DNA of 64,000 nt from Caccoplasma intestinavium (lineage in GTDB: Bacteria; Bacteroidota; Bacteroidia; Bacteroidales; UBA11471). Positions 34,555 to 43,334 of this stretch are shown here, piece by piece. Made by a program: the position numbers and the translations under genes. The DNA is taken from positions 1-64,000 of the forward strand of contig DVKT01000062.1 in NCBI GenBank assembly GCA_018715885.1, read 5' to 3'. The notes under the pieces were generated by a model that was not told the DNA's origin, did not search any database, and was given only the letters and a program-made list of their open reading frames with translations. Within the stretch, counting starts at the first letter, position 1. Each line of letters begins with the position of its first letter.

Positions 34555-36666
34555 TTAATAGAATTTGATTCGGTTATCTTCGATGTCGGCATTTTCTTCG
34601 AGTACGCTCATGAATTGATTGAGGAGCACGTATACCTTCTGATTGTATTTTTCTGCCTCGGCAGCGGCATCGATGGGTTCGTTGTTGTTCTCCTGACCGG
34701 TTACGGCAAACATATATACACCGCGATTACCGGCGATAGGACCTTCGAGTTTACCTTTGGCTGCGGTAGTAGCGGCTCCTATCAAGGCATTTTCGCTACC
34801 CAATCCGGCGATGGAAGATGTATTGAAGCTGATAAATTTAGCCTCTTCTACTTTTGAGTTCATCGCTTTGGCAGCCGCTTCGATATTGGTCGGATTTTTC
34901 GCTTTCAAGTCGGCAATGATTTTTTCGGCTTTTTTCTCTCTCATCAATTCTTGACGCAGATATGGTTCTACGGCAGCTTGGGGCATATAGCCTTTTTCGG
35001 AGATGTCGGATACCATAGCTACGAGGAAGCTATTCTCGATATTGAATATTTCTGAGAGAACATCTTTTTTCGCATTGAAAGCCCATTTTACAACCGTGCG
35101 ACCATCATTGAGTGTTCCGAAGCTGATATCGTCGAGAGTCAACGTTGCGGTATTTACCAGCAAGCCTTCATGGGACGCATTAGCTTCGAAATCGGCCAGT
35201 TTATTATTGTTGGCGATATATTGGCTTACTTTGTTGTAGAGCTCACTGTATGTGTCGGAACTGGGACGTACGTTCATAACCAGTTGGGCCACGTTTGCTT
35301 TGGCCACGTTTGCTTTGCGTTCGGTTACTTGTACAAGGTGAATACCGTAGGGCGATTCTATACGCACCACGCCGTTGTTGCGGCTATTGAAGCAAAGGTC
35401 GTTGAATTCTTTGCCGAATTGCATGGCATCTGTTTCAGTAACCCAACCTATTTCTCCACCGTTGGCGCCGGAATTTCGTTCGGCAGAATATTGGCGTGCC
35501 ATTTCTGCGAAATTACCGCCGTTTCTCAATACTGTGTAAATGCTGTCGATACGAGTTGTGGTAGCAGCATCGCTGTTGAGGGGGAACATGATGTGGCGTA
35601 CTTTGACCGAATCGGGTGCGTTGTGTTTACCCATCAGACGGTACATTTTATATGCTTCACCTTCGAAGAAGGGACCATATACATCGCCAACTTGCGATTT
35701 CTGTACGAAATTTTTCATTTCGTCGTCCATTGTATTTACGGCCACATAAGCTTCGCTGTAAGGAACATCGGTGTTGAAAGTAAGGAATCCGCCCATGTCT
35801 TTGGTCGAAGCGAAAGTTTCACGCAATGCATTGATTTTTTCTTCGGTGGTTTTGTAGTCGGCTTCGCTGGGAACGATCTCTACTGAGATGTATTTGATGG
35901 TGCGGTGAGCATCTTGCTTGTAACGTTCTTTGTCTTTGTTATAAGCTGCCGTCAATTCTTCGTTGGTGATGGTGATGTCTTTATCGGCAACACTGGAATA
36001 AGGTTGCAGGGCATAAGCAAATTCTACCGATTTACGTCCGTTATCGTACGATGCTTGTAAATCGTATTTGTTGGGAGCCATCGTTTTGAGAACCAAATTG
36101 AGGTATTTCTCCGAGAGACGTTGTTTTTTTACATCTTGTTCGAGAGCAATCCATTTGGTACGGTAATCTTGGATTTGTTCGATAACGTTTTCGGGGTATT
36201 GCGAAAGGTCATCGTTGAAGATTACTTGCAGGAAGTTGAGTAATTCGGCTTTGCTGGGGAACATTTGTTGGATTTGCGGAGCGATGTGGTCGCCTTGCAA
36301 CAAGTCGGTCAATTCCTCTTTCGATACTTGTACGCCTACATTGGCAGCTGCATCGCTGATAACCATTTCCTGCACGATTTGGTCGAATACGTCCTTATTG
36401 ATGCGGGCGGAATAACCTTCAGGCAAAGACATGCCGTATTGCTGACGGAACATGGCCTGCATTTCTTCGGTGCGGCGGTTGACCAATTCCGAAAATTCTT
36501 GTGTTGTAACCTTTTTACCGTTTACCACTACGACTTTGTCTTGCGACATTCTGAAAAAGGCTTGTCCCGAGTTGAGGAAGTCGCCTATGATAAACGCGAG
36601 CAGGGCGACACCGATTACGATGACCAGAAGTCCTGCTTTGTTCCTGATTTTTTGTAAAGTAGCCAT
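34555..36666 (-). CDS. PpiD/SurA-like membrane-anchored peptidyl-prolyl isomerase
   Basis: 703 residues. One membrane helix near the N-terminus (AGLLVIVIGVALLAFIIGDFL, residues 12-32) anchors a large periplasmic part. A SurA-N/SecA-type chaperone region (VVVVNGKKVTTQEFSELVNRR, then FDQIVQEMVISDAA) is followed by a parvulin PPIase domain (SVKVRHIMFPLNSD to GIHLVQVTERKANV, about residues 345-450) and a second, degenerate PPIase-like domain to the C-terminus. The architecture is that of E. coli PpiD, which helps folding of newly exported proteins at the Sec exit. It lies between gldE and rlmN on the same strand. Confidence 0.92.
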   Translation of the reverse strand: MATLQKIRNKAGLLVIVIGVALLAFIIGDFLNSGQAFFRMSQDKVVVVNGKKVTTQEFSELVNRRTEEMQAMFRQQYGMSLPEGYSARINKDVFDQIVQEMVISDAAANVGVQVSKEELTDLLQGDHIAPQIQQMFPSKAELLNFLQVIFNDDLSQYPENVIEQIQDYRTKWIALEQDVKKQRLSEKYLNLVLKTMAPNKYDLQASYDNGRKSVEFAYALQPYSSVADKDITITNEELTAAYNKDKERYKQDAHRTIKYISVEIVPSEADYKTTEEKINALRETFASTKDMGGFLTFNTDVPYSEAYVAVNTMDDEMKNFVQKSQVGDVYGPFFEGEAYKMYRLMGKHNAPDSVKVRHIMFPLNSDAATTTRIDSIYTVLRNGGNFAEMARQYSAERNSGANGGEIGWVTETDAMQFGKEFNDLCFNSRNNGVVRIESPYGIHLVQVTERKANVAKANVAQLVMNVRPSSDTYSELYNKVSQYIANNNKLADFEANASHEGLLVNTATLTLDDISFGTLNDGRTVVKWAFNAKKDVLSEIFNIENSFLVAMVSDISEKGYMPQAAVEPYLRQELMREKKAEKIIADLKAKNPTNIEAAAKAMNSKVEEAKFISFNTSSIAGLGSENALIGAATTAAKGKLEGPIAGNRGVYMFAVTGQENNNEPIDAAAEAEKYNQKVYVLLNQFMSVLEENADIEDNRIKFY

Positions 36667-36767
36667 TTATGTGTTTTGTTTTTAAGTTTCGGTTATAGGG
36701 TGTTTCCCATGTTAAAGCGCACGAAGATACAAAAAAAAGTGTTTGTTTGTGAATTTTACAGCCAATT

Positions 36768-38075
36768 TTATCGTTTTTCGCACTCTTTCTCTTTTGCTCC
36801 GGCAACGGAGTCGGTTTCGGCAATCCGCATTCTCACCCGACCTATGCGGGAATTGCTTCGGTCTAAGATTTCGAAAGAGTATTTTCCGTTTTCGACGGTT
36901 TCTCCCGGTTGCGGGATTGTCTGGTGATCGTGCAGGATATATCCGGCGATTGTCAGATATTCGTCCGATTCGGGCAAATCAAGATGATATATTTCATTGA
37001 TTTTGCTTATTTCCATGCGTCCCGAAAATTCGTATGTGCGGTCGTCTATTTTTTTTGAAAAATAACGGGGGGTATCGTGTTCGTCCTCAATATCCCCGAA
37101 AATTTCTTCTACGAGATCTTCGAGTGTGATGATACCGGCTGTACCTCCGTATTCGTTTACAACGACTGCAATGCTTTTTTTCTGTTGCATGAGCGACTTC
37201 ATCAGTTTTTGAGCCGGCATGGTTTCTGCGACTTGGGTAATGGGGCGGATATATGTTTTCCAGTCGACCGAACGTTTAAAGAGATCCGATGAATGAATAT
37301 ATCCTATGATGTGGTCGATATTGTCCTTATATACAAGAAGTTTGGAAAATCCCGTGTCGGTAAATCGTTTTATCAATGTGTGTTCCGATGTTTCGTCGAT
37401 ATTTACGGCGATGATTTCCGGACGCGGAATCATGCATTCCCGGGTACTTCGAGTTGAAAATTCCAAAGCATTTTGTAAGATTTTGACTTCTGTTTCGACG
37501 GGTTGATCGTTGTTTGAATCTTCTATACTTTGTTGCAGAAATTGGTCGAGTTCATCGATGCTGACGGAGTTTTCGGGTATGTTTTTTTCGATTTTTATTC
37601 CCGACAGGCGCAATATACTGTCAGATATACCAGTCGAGAAACGAGTAATCGGATATAAAATGATGTATATGAGGAATGTGGGTATAGCAAAAAATCGTAG
37701 GCAGAAATTGGGGTTGATCCGAAACAATGCATTGGATAGGAATTCCGACGTCAGGAGAATTGCTATTGTTGCAACGATTGTCTGTCCGAGTATGATAAAT
37801 AGAGACTGATCCCAAATTCCGGCAATCAGTGGGCGTGTGAGGGTAGCTATGCTGATACCGAAAATCACCAGGGCTATGTTGTTACCGACGAGCAATGTTG
37901 TGATGAATTGTCGTTGATGCCGTGTGAAGAGGGTGAGTATGCGGCCGATGACGGTATGGTTTTGAGCATCGAGGTCGATACGCACTTTATTGGAAGAGAC
38001 AAAGGCTACTTCCATTCCCGAAAAGAAAAATGAAAATAGTAGCGAGATGATGATAAGTATAACGGCGGGTGTCAT
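36768..38075 (-). CDS. GldE/CorC-like DUF21-CBS membrane protein
   Basis: 435 residues. The DUF21 (CNNM) membrane domain covers about residues 1-190 (FFSGMEVAFVSSNKVRIDL is its opening). Two CBS domains follow (CMIPRPEIIAVNIDETSEHT and TQVAETMPAQKLMKSLMQQK, ending AVVVNEYGGTAGIITLEDLVEEIFG), and a CorC_HlyC domain closes the protein (SGRMEISKINEIYHLDLPE). In Bacteroidota this family includes gliding motility protein GldE; a role in divalent metal (Mg/Co) handling is the more general expectation. It overlaps lptC by 4 bases (ATGA), so the two are translationally coupled. Confidence 0.9.
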   Translation of the reverse strand: MTPAVILIIISLLFSFFFSGMEVAFVSSNKVRIDLDAQNHTVIGRILTLFTRHQRQFITTLLVGNNIALVIFGISIATLTRPLIAGIWDQSLFIILGQTIVATIAILLTSEFLSNALFRINPNFCLRFFAIPTFLIYIILYPITRFSTGISDSILRLSGIKIEKNIPENSVSIDELDQFLQQSIEDSNNDQPVETEVKILQNALEFSTRSTRECMIPRPEIIAVNIDETSEHTLIKRFTDTGFSKLLVYKDNIDHIIGYIHSSDLFKRSVDWKTYIRPITQVAETMPAQKLMKSLMQQKKSIAVVVNEYGGTAGIITLEDLVEEIFGDIEDEHDTPRYFSKKIDDRTYEFSGRMEISKINEIYHLDLPESDEYLTIAGYILHDHQTIPQPGETVENGKYSFEILDRSNSRIGRVRMRIAETDSVAGAKEKECEKR

Positions 38076-38737
38076 TTTTTCGGGGTGTATTTTTTTGCAT
38101 TATTTTCTCGGGAGCGAGGAGTATCGGTCCGCTTGCTTTTTTTTTCGTCGTTCTTATCTTGGTTTATAGGGAATATGCCCGTCGTATGTCGTATGGTATA
38201 TTGCGTCATGGCTTCGTTCGATATGAATCCGACGCCTTCGATAATTCTATCCGACCGTTCAATGTGTATGGCACTGTCGGAGTAAATACTCTTTTTCTGT
38301 TGATTCCAATATATTTCTTCGGTAAAGAATCGTTCGTCCTGCATGTTTTCTATGCGGACGTCTCCTCTCAGTCGCCAGAGTTGCAGTTTATTGAAGAATA
38401 TGGCGGTATCGCTTAATATAAAAGATTCGGTAGCAAAATTCGAATCGAATTTTTCGACGAAAATACCCTGCGGGAAAAACCAGTACGGCTCATCGGCTTT
38501 ATCGAATACCCTCCATTCTTTGGCTTGTATGCGATAGCGGGTTACGCCGGAGTCGGAAATGAGGGTATTGACATCGAATGTCGAAAGGGAAGGGACGTCT
38601 TTGGGGTCTCCGAAACTTTCGATAATGGCTTTTTTCTCTTTCTGGCAGGAGGTCAGTATCGACACCGATGCCATCACTATGAGCATGATTGTAACGGTAA
38701 GTGGCGAAATCCCGATAGAATGATGTCCGATCTTCAT
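38072..38737 (-). CDS. lptC: LPS export ABC transporter periplasmic protein LptC
   Basis: 221 residues. An N-terminal segment VTIMLIVMASVSILTSC forms a membrane anchor ending in a lipobox-like Cys near residue 30. The LptC fold follows (VTRYRIQAKEWRVFDKADEP, FPQGIFVEKFDSNF, FRLRGDVR-type strands, ERFFTEEIYWNQQKKSIYSD). The charged, Lys-rich C-terminal tail is longer than usual. LptC bridges the inner-membrane LptBFG complex to LptA in lipopolysaccharide export. It sits between an outer membrane protein and gldE-like gene in a coupled minus-strand run. Confidence 0.87.
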   Translation of the reverse strand: MKIGHHSIGISPLTVTIMLIVMASVSILTSCQKEKKAIIESFGDPKDVPSLSTFDVNTLISDSGVTRYRIQAKEWRVFDKADEPYWFFPQGIFVEKFDSNFATESFILSDTAIFFNKLQLWRLRGDVRIENMQDERFFTEEIYWNQQKKSIYSDSAIHIERSDRIIEGVGFISNEAMTQYTIRHTTGIFPINQDKNDEKKSKRTDTPRSRENNAKKYTPKK

Positions 38738-38768
38738 AATTCAGGCGTACTGTTCCACCGTGTTTCGG

Positions 38769-40037
38769 TTAGTGCAAACGGCTTTTATAGAACCACATCT
38801 CATTGAATGTCAGCCCTACGGAAATTTTGAATTCATTTTCGGTAACCAGTCGGGTCGGAGTCGTTCTACGGTTGGTATAGCCGAATGTAATATTGATGAT
38901 CGATTTGTTTCGCTTCATGGGTATTCCTGCACCCAAAGTAACTCCTGTTTCCCACAAATCATTGTTTCCGGTTGACGACTTGACGAGGGGATATGAACGT
39001 CCCACGCTCAATCCTGCCCGATAACGGACACTTTGGAAAAATTTGTTCGAATATGTTTGGGGGAGAAATTCTGCGCCGATAGCGGCATTGAGATAATTGT
39101 TGAAATAAGATGTCGAATTTTCAAATTTGGATTTGCTCCACGACTGGAACGTAAAATCTGCTCCTATTGTCAATCGCTCGTCGTATGTATAGCTTATACC
39201 GACCCCGTAAGATGCGGGTAAAGAATATCCGTTTTTCAGTTTTATGGTATCGTTTTGAAAGTAAGAGGTATTTCCCGAAGATGTGTTATAATTCCCTCCG
39301 CTGATATAGCCTTTTCCCAAAAGTTTTTTGCTCGGTGTGTAAACAGCACCTAAGGTAAGACGGTTTTTTTCGTTGATACGTATGGCATATTGTAGGCCTA
39401 TATCTATGCGATAATCAGAGATATTGAGGGTGTTGTCGAAAACGGTAGCGTTGGTAGCATCGATGTTGGAGATCGATGTCGAGCTGTTGGTGATTTCTCC
39501 GAACAGGTAATTGACGTTTACGCCAAGCGTAAATCCCTTGAACAAATAAGCTCCCAGACCGATATAAGCCTGATTGATGCTTCCTTCTCCGGTCTGTCTT
39601 ACCGTGCCGTTCTTGATACCGCCGGTATAGTCATATCCTACTGTGGAAAATGGTAGGACGCCGATGCTTGTCGCCAACCATCGGGCTAATGGAAATTGCA
39701 AGGCAAAATATTCAAAACTCCAATTTGTCCTATGTTCTTTCAGCGATCCTTCTTTCATGTAATCGAATTGCAAACTTACACCGAAGTCGCATAGGAAAGT
39801 GAGTGTATCGATAGCCGCGTAGGAAGCCGGATTTTTTATATTGATTTGTTTTCCGCTCTGTATGGCATAACCTATTCCGCCCATCGATCGGGAAGCTCCG
39901 ATGGTATGGTTATCGAGCGTGCCGTAACCGTAACGGGAGTATGGGCTGTCGATGTTGCTTTGTGCATGTAAGGGAAGTGTCCCTATGAACAAGGCGGCAA
40001 TGAAAAATGTGTATAAAACCGATTTATGGGTAGACAT
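38769..40037 (-). CDS. Outer-membrane beta-barrel protein of unknown function
   Basis: 422 residues with signal peptide MSTHKSVLYTFFIAALFIGTLPLHA. The mature part starts SNIDSPYSRYGYGTLDNHTI with GASRSMGGIGYAIQSG, then repeating amphipathic strands (LRLTLGAVYTPSKKLLGKGY and VGISYTYDERLTIGADFTF types), a pattern like FadL/PorV-class barrels; I cannot assign the exact family. Its end overlaps the start of lptC's neighbour only by spacing (31 bases), and its own start overlaps the coaX stop by 14 bases, so it is tightly linked to coaX. Position next to lptC hints at envelope biogenesis, which is inference. Confidence 0.75.
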   Translation of the reverse strand: MSTHKSVLYTFFIAALFIGTLPLHAQSNIDSPYSRYGYGTLDNHTIGASRSMGGIGYAIQSGKQINIKNPASYAAIDTLTFLCDFGVSLQFDYMKEGSLKEHRTNWSFEYFALQFPLARWLATSIGVLPFSTVGYDYTGGIKNGTVRQTGEGSINQAYIGLGAYLFKGFTLGVNVNYLFGEITNSSTSISNIDATNATVFDNTLNISDYRIDIGLQYAIRINEKNRLTLGAVYTPSKKLLGKGYISGGNYNTSSGNTSYFQNDTIKLKNGYSLPASYGVGISYTYDERLTIGADFTFQSWSKSKFENSTSYFNNYLNAAIGAEFLPQTYSNKFFQSVRYRAGLSVGRSYPLVKSSTGNNDLWETGVTLGAGIPMKRNKSIINITFGYTNRRTTPTRLVTENEFKISVGLTFNEMWFYKSRLH

Positions 40038-40755
40038 TATGATACAATATTCTGTTTAATCCTTTCAATACAATACAATCGTCTACAAAGATGGAGGTTT
40101 TTAATTTGTCTGCCAATAAAAAAGCATCTCCACCCGTTAAAAAAATCAAAAGCTCAGGATATTCTTGTCGCAGACTTGATATATAACCTTCGATTTCGTA
40201 GCAAGCTCCGAGAATCGCCCCCGAACGCATTGCCGTTTCCGTATCATAGCCCAAGAGAGGAGTATCTCCGTTTTTTTCTACGACAGGCAATTTTTCGGTA
40301 AATTTATTCATCGATCTCAAACGCATCTTTATACCCGGCGCGATATTGCCTCCGAGGAAATGTCCTGTGGCAGTAATCATGTCGTATGTGATACACGTCC
40401 CGGCATCGATGACCAGAATATCACGATCCGGAGCTTCGGCACGAGCCCCTATCACGGCGGCGATACGATCGCTTCCCAGTGTTTTCGGAGAGCGATAATC
40501 GATGATAACGGGCAGTGGCGTATCGGGCGTAAAATAGTAGAAGTGGGAGATTTGAGATTGCAGATAAGCCATCATATCGGTATCGGTGTGTGCAACCGAG
40601 GAATAAATGCAGCTCGATATGGGGTAGGCAGAGAGCAACTTGTCTATATAAGTCCGGCTGAGACGTGGTATTTGTTCTATCCTGTCGGGGATTCCTTCTC
40701 CCGAGAACAGCGCAACTTTGATGGTTGTATTTCCCTGGTCAATAACAAGGTGCAT
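40024..40755 (-). CDS. coaX: Type III pantothenate kinase
   Basis: 243-residue kinase for the first step of CoA synthesis. ASKHA-fold motifs: MHLVIDQGNTTIKVALFSGE (phosphate 1), DIRSPKTLGSDRIAAVIGA-like block YRSPKTLGSDRIAAVIGA, DAGTCITYDMI (phosphate 2), and FLGGNIAPGIKMRL with LTGGDA at the C-terminus. The ATG at 40755 is used because the frame's upstream ATG at 40776 lies inside the -7 box. It is the first gene of the minus-strand run leading to lptC, gldE-like and ppiD-like genes. Confidence 0.95.
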   Translation of the reverse strand: MHLVIDQGNTTIKVALFSGEGIPDRIEQIPRLSRTYIDKLLSAYPISSCIYSSVAHTDTDMMAYLQSQISHFYYFTPDTPLPVIIDYRSPKTLGSDRIAAVIGARAEAPDRDILVIDAGTCITYDMITATGHFLGGNIAPGIKMRLRSMNKFTEKLPVVEKNGDTPLLGYDTETAMRSGAILGACYEIEGYISSLRQEYPELLIFLTGGDAFLLADKLKTSIFVDDCIVLKGLNRILYHNVYP

Positions 40756-40773
40756 GACGGCAATTTTTGCCGG

Positions 40774-40781
40774 CAAAGATA
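40774..40781 (-). promoter_or_regulatory. -7 element of the coaX operon
   Basis: Minus strand TATCTTTG, an exact match to TAnnTTTG, 18 bases before the coaX ATG. It rules out a start at 40776. Confidence 0.7.
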
Positions 40782-40927
40782 CAAAACCCCGATGATAATA
40801 CGGCTGTTGCCGTGTATTTATTTTTTCTTCTTGATTTGTCTTCGGGAACTTGGTGGCGATTCGTTCGGAAAAAACTTTCCTGTTTCGAAAACTTTACGTA
40901 CGTTTGTGGAAATATTTCCGTCCTGAA

Positions 40928-41233
40928 ATGAAGAGAAAGTTCATGAAGATATGGTCGTTGCTGCGTCGTGTGCCTTTGATGGTTTATATTTCGGGTACGT
41001 TGGTATTTGAGATGGCCTTTATCGATGAGAACAGTTTCATTCAGAGTTATCGGTACGATCGCCAGATTTCGCAGTTGCGGAAAAGTGTCAATCATTATCA
41101 GCAGATTGTCGATGAGAGTAAAGCCCGACTCGAAGAATTACGTTCGAATGACGAGAACCTCGAGAAGTTTGCGAGAGAAACTTATCAGATGAAGCGGGAT
41201 AATGAAGACGTATTTATCATTATCGATGATTGA
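40928..41233 (+). CDS. Septum formation initiator, FtsB/DivIC-like
   Basis: 101 residues: one membrane helix (LMVYISGTLVFEMAFI) followed by a coiled coil (DRQISQLRKSVNHYQQIVDESKARLEEL) and the family end EKFARETYQMKRDNEDVFII. FtsB/DivIC proteins join the FtsQLB division complex. The frame opens earlier at a TTG (40850), but ATG 40928 gives the normal short N-terminus. The next gene starts 6 bases after its stop. Confidence 0.88.
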   Translation: MKRKFMKIWSLLRRVPLMVYISGTLVFEMAFIDENSFIQSYRYDRQISQLRKSVNHYQQIVDESKARLEELRSNDENLEKFARETYQMKRDNEDVFIIIDD

Positions 41234-41239
41234 TTGTTT

Positions 41240-41587
41240 ATGGAGAAGAACGCATTGAATGCCCTATTTCAATGTTCAGCTGTCGCCGTGCTTTTGGGGG
41301 CCGCCACCTATACGTTTATACCCGATCTGCCAGCCTATTTTTTTGCTGCGGGCTCGTTGGGAATGTTTTTGACACGTCTTTTCCGTCGTTATAACGGTCG
41401 GAATCTGCGTTTGCGTCGTCTTTACAGACAGGAATTGTTTTCTTCGCTCATTTTTATCGGAGCAGCTGTGCTGATGTTTTGGCGGGGTGGCATCGATTGG
41501 GTTGTGCTCTTCATTATAGCCACCGTATTGCAAGTCTATACGGCCATTCTCATACCTCGCGAAGAAGCCAAAGAAAAACAGCAATAG
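41240..41587 (+). CDS. Small polytopic membrane protein of unknown function
   Basis: 115 residues with three to four hydrophobic segments (ALFQCSAVAVLLGAATYTFI, AYFFAAGSLGMFLTRLF, FSSLIFIGAAVLMFWRG, WVVLFIIATVLQVYTAILI). A basic loop LFRRYNGRNLRLRRLYRQEL lies between them. It is 6 bases after the DivIC-like gene and so likely co-transcribed. No named family was recognised. Confidence 0.75.
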   Translation: MEKNALNALFQCSAVAVLLGAATYTFIPDLPAYFFAAGSLGMFLTRLFRRYNGRNLRLRRLYRQELFSSLIFIGAAVLMFWRGGIDWVVLFIIATVLQVYTAILIPREEAKEKQQ

Positions 41588-41718
41588 AGCTTGGGCTTTT
41601 TCTTCTTTTTTTATCCGTCTTGTCTCTGAACAATTTTTGTGTTTGTTTTGTCATTCCTATATCGACCCGATTTGTCGGGACGACAGAGAATTTGTATTTA
41701 CTAAAAGAGAATCGGATT

Positions 41719-42042
41719 ATGGAAACAAAAGATTTCAAAGAACCTTTTATTCCTGCAAGAAAGGTCGATTATGCGTCGCAGAGTATTGTGAGTCGGGAGG
41801 TATTGCATAATAAGGGAGGAAACATTACACTCTTTGCTTTTGATGAAGGACAGGCATTGAGTGAACATACAGCCCCTTTCGATGCGGTGTTGCAGGTGAT
41901 AGATGGTCGAGCCGCTATTACGGTAGCAGGGAAAGAGTATGTCGTGGATAGCGGAGAAATGATAATGATGCCGGCCAATATTCCTCATGCGGTATGTGCC
42001 GATGTACGTTTTAAGATGATGCTCATGATGATCCGTTCTTGA
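41719..42042 (+). CDS. Cupin domain protein
   Basis: 107 residues, a single small cupin barrel. Cupin motif 1 is GQALSEHTAPFDAVLQVIDGRA and motif 2 is YVVDSGEMIMMPANIPHAV; the metal ligands His, Glu/Asp and the final His are present. Family members bind Fe, Zn or Mn and have varied roles; the substrate here is unknown. The ATG at 41719 begins METKDFKEPFIPARKVDY; the frame upstream overlaps the previous gene and is discarded. Confidence 0.88.
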   Translation: METKDFKEPFIPARKVDYASQSIVSREVLHNKGGNITLFAFDEGQALSEHTAPFDAVLQVIDGRAAITVAGKEYVVDSGEMIMMPANIPHAVCADVRFKMMLMMIRS

Positions 42043-42064
42043 ATCGAGTTTGTACAAAATAATA

Positions 42065-42099
42065 AAGAGGATAAGTTTTATAACTTATCCTCTTATTTT
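42065..42099. terminator. Bidirectional terminator
   Basis: A 13-bp perfect stem (42065-42077 with 42082-42094, loop TTAT) followed by ATTTTTATT, between the cupin gene and the convergent rplI. Confidence 0.9.
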
Positions 42100-42120
42100 T
42101 ATTGTTCCGATAATACGGGA

Positions 42121-42579
42121 TTATTCGGCAGCAGCTTCTTCGGCAACTACTTCAAAAGGTATTTCTACATTTACCTCTTTGTGCAGTTTAACTACGGCTT
42201 TGTAAGAACCGATTTCTTTTACGGCGTCTTTCACTACAATGATCTTACGATCGATTTCGTGTCCGAGTTTAGCCAAAGCTTCGGCGATTTGGATATTGGT
42301 AACCGAGCCGTAGATTTTGCCCGTAGCGCTGGCTTTGGTTGCGATGGTGAGGCTTATGCCTTCGATTTTGGCAGCCAAATCTTGAGCGTCTTGTTTGATT
42401 TTGGCGATTTTGTGAGCGCGTTGTTTCAGATTTTCGGCAAGTTCTTTTCTGGCCGATTCCGAGGCAATGACGGCTTTTCCCTGAGGAATGAGGTAATTAC
42501 GGCCATAACCGTCTTTTACACTCACGATATCGTCTTTGTATCCTAAATTCAGAATATCTTCTTTCAATATAACTTGCAT
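42121..42579 (-). CDS. rplI: 50S ribosomal protein L9
   Basis: 152 residues. N-terminal RNA-binding lobe MQVILKEDILNLGYKDDIVSV and the signature GDGYGRNYLIPQGKAV-type stretch VKDGYGRNYLIPQGKAV, then the long connecting helix and C-terminal lobe. It carries an extra acidic/alanine tail (VVAEEAAAE). Third gene of the rpsF-rpsR-rplI operon, 24 bases after rpsR. Confidence 0.97.
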   Translation of the reverse strand: MQVILKEDILNLGYKDDIVSVKDGYGRNYLIPQGKAVIASESARKELAENLKQRAHKIAKIKQDAQDLAAKIEGISLTIATKASATGKIYGSVTNIQIAEALAKLGHEIDRKIIVVKDAVKEIGSYKAVVKLHKEVNVEIPFEVVAEEAAAE

Positions 42580-42603
42580 GCTTGTGTCCTCCTTACTTTT
42601 AGA

Positions 42604-42873
42604 TTATTTCATCATATCGGTTACGTAGGGCAGCAAAGCCAAGTGGCGGGCACGTTTTACAGCTTGTGCAATACGACGTTGGAATTTGAGCGAAGTCCCG
42701 GTGATGCGGCGAGGTAGGATTTTACCTTGCTCGTTGAGGAATTTTTTCAAGAATTCGGGATCTTTATAGTCGATATATTTGATACCGCTCTTTTTGAAAC
42801 GGCAGTATTTTTTCTTTTTAACATCGACCGAGGGAGGGGTCAAATATCTGATTTCAGATTGTGCTTGTGCCAT
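42604..42873 (-). CDS. rpsR: 30S ribosomal protein S18
   Basis: 89 residues. Conserved core YCRFKKSGIKYIDYKDPEFLKKFLNEQGKILPRRITGTSLKFQRR in pieces: KYIDYKDPEFLKKFLNEQGK and ILPRRITGTSLKFQRRIAQA. The stop-to-start gap from rpsF is 2 bases. Part of the small-subunit platform. Confidence 0.97.
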   Translation of the reverse strand: MAQAQSEIRYLTPPSVDVKKKKYCRFKKSGIKYIDYKDPEFLKKFLNEQGKILPRRITGTSLKFQRRIAQAVKRARHLALLPYVTDMMK

Positions 42874-42875
42874 GA

Positions 42876-43226
42876 TTAATTCTCCTTCTCTTCTTTAACT
42901 GATTTTACATTTCTTCTTTTTGCGGCATATTCGGCTGCGAATTTGTCCATCTTGAAAGTGAGGAAACGAATTACGCGCTCGTCGCGACGGAAGTTAACTT
43001 CAAGTTTCTCGATAACAGAAGGTTCTGCATCGAACTCCAGCAGTTGGTAGAACCCGGTAGATTTTTTCTGGATAGGATAGGCCAGTTTGCGCAATCCCCA
43101 GTTTTCCTCGTTCACGATAGCTGCACCTTGTTCGGTGAGTATCGATTTGAACTTGTCTACCGCTTCCTTCATCTGTACGTCAGACAAAACGGGAGTTAAA
43201 ATGAAAACGGTTTCGTAATGGTTCAT
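42876..43226 (-). CDS. rpsF: 30S ribosomal protein S6
   Basis: 116 residues starting MNHYETVFILTPVLSDVQMK, with the S6 signature NWGLRKLAYPIQKKSTGFY and the Lys/Glu-rich tail (KRRNVKSVKEEKEN). ATG 43226 begins the conserved protein; upstream codons are rejected because the promoter at 43273-43304 would fall too close. First gene of its operon. Confidence 0.97.
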   Translation of the reverse strand: MNHYETVFILTPVLSDVQMKEAVDKFKSILTEQGAAIVNEENWGLRKLAYPIQKKSTGFYQLLEFDAEPSVIEKLEVNFRRDERVIRFLTFKMDKFAAEYAAKRRNVKSVKEEKEN

Positions 43227-43272
43227 AATAGTTTTGTGATTGAATTGGTTAATACTTTTTTCAATTGCGGGG

Positions 43273-43304
43273 CAAAGGTACGACAATATTTCTTAGTATA
43301 CAAA
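43273..43304 (-). promoter_or_regulatory. Complete Bacteroidota promoter for the rpsF operon
   Basis: On the minus strand TTTG (43304-43301), 20-base spacer, TACCTTTG (43280-43273). A perfect match to TTTG-N19-21-TAnnTTTG, giving a start site near 43266. Confidence 0.85.
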
Positions 43305-43334
43305 CCTTTATCTCTAAATTTTTTTCTGCTTCGG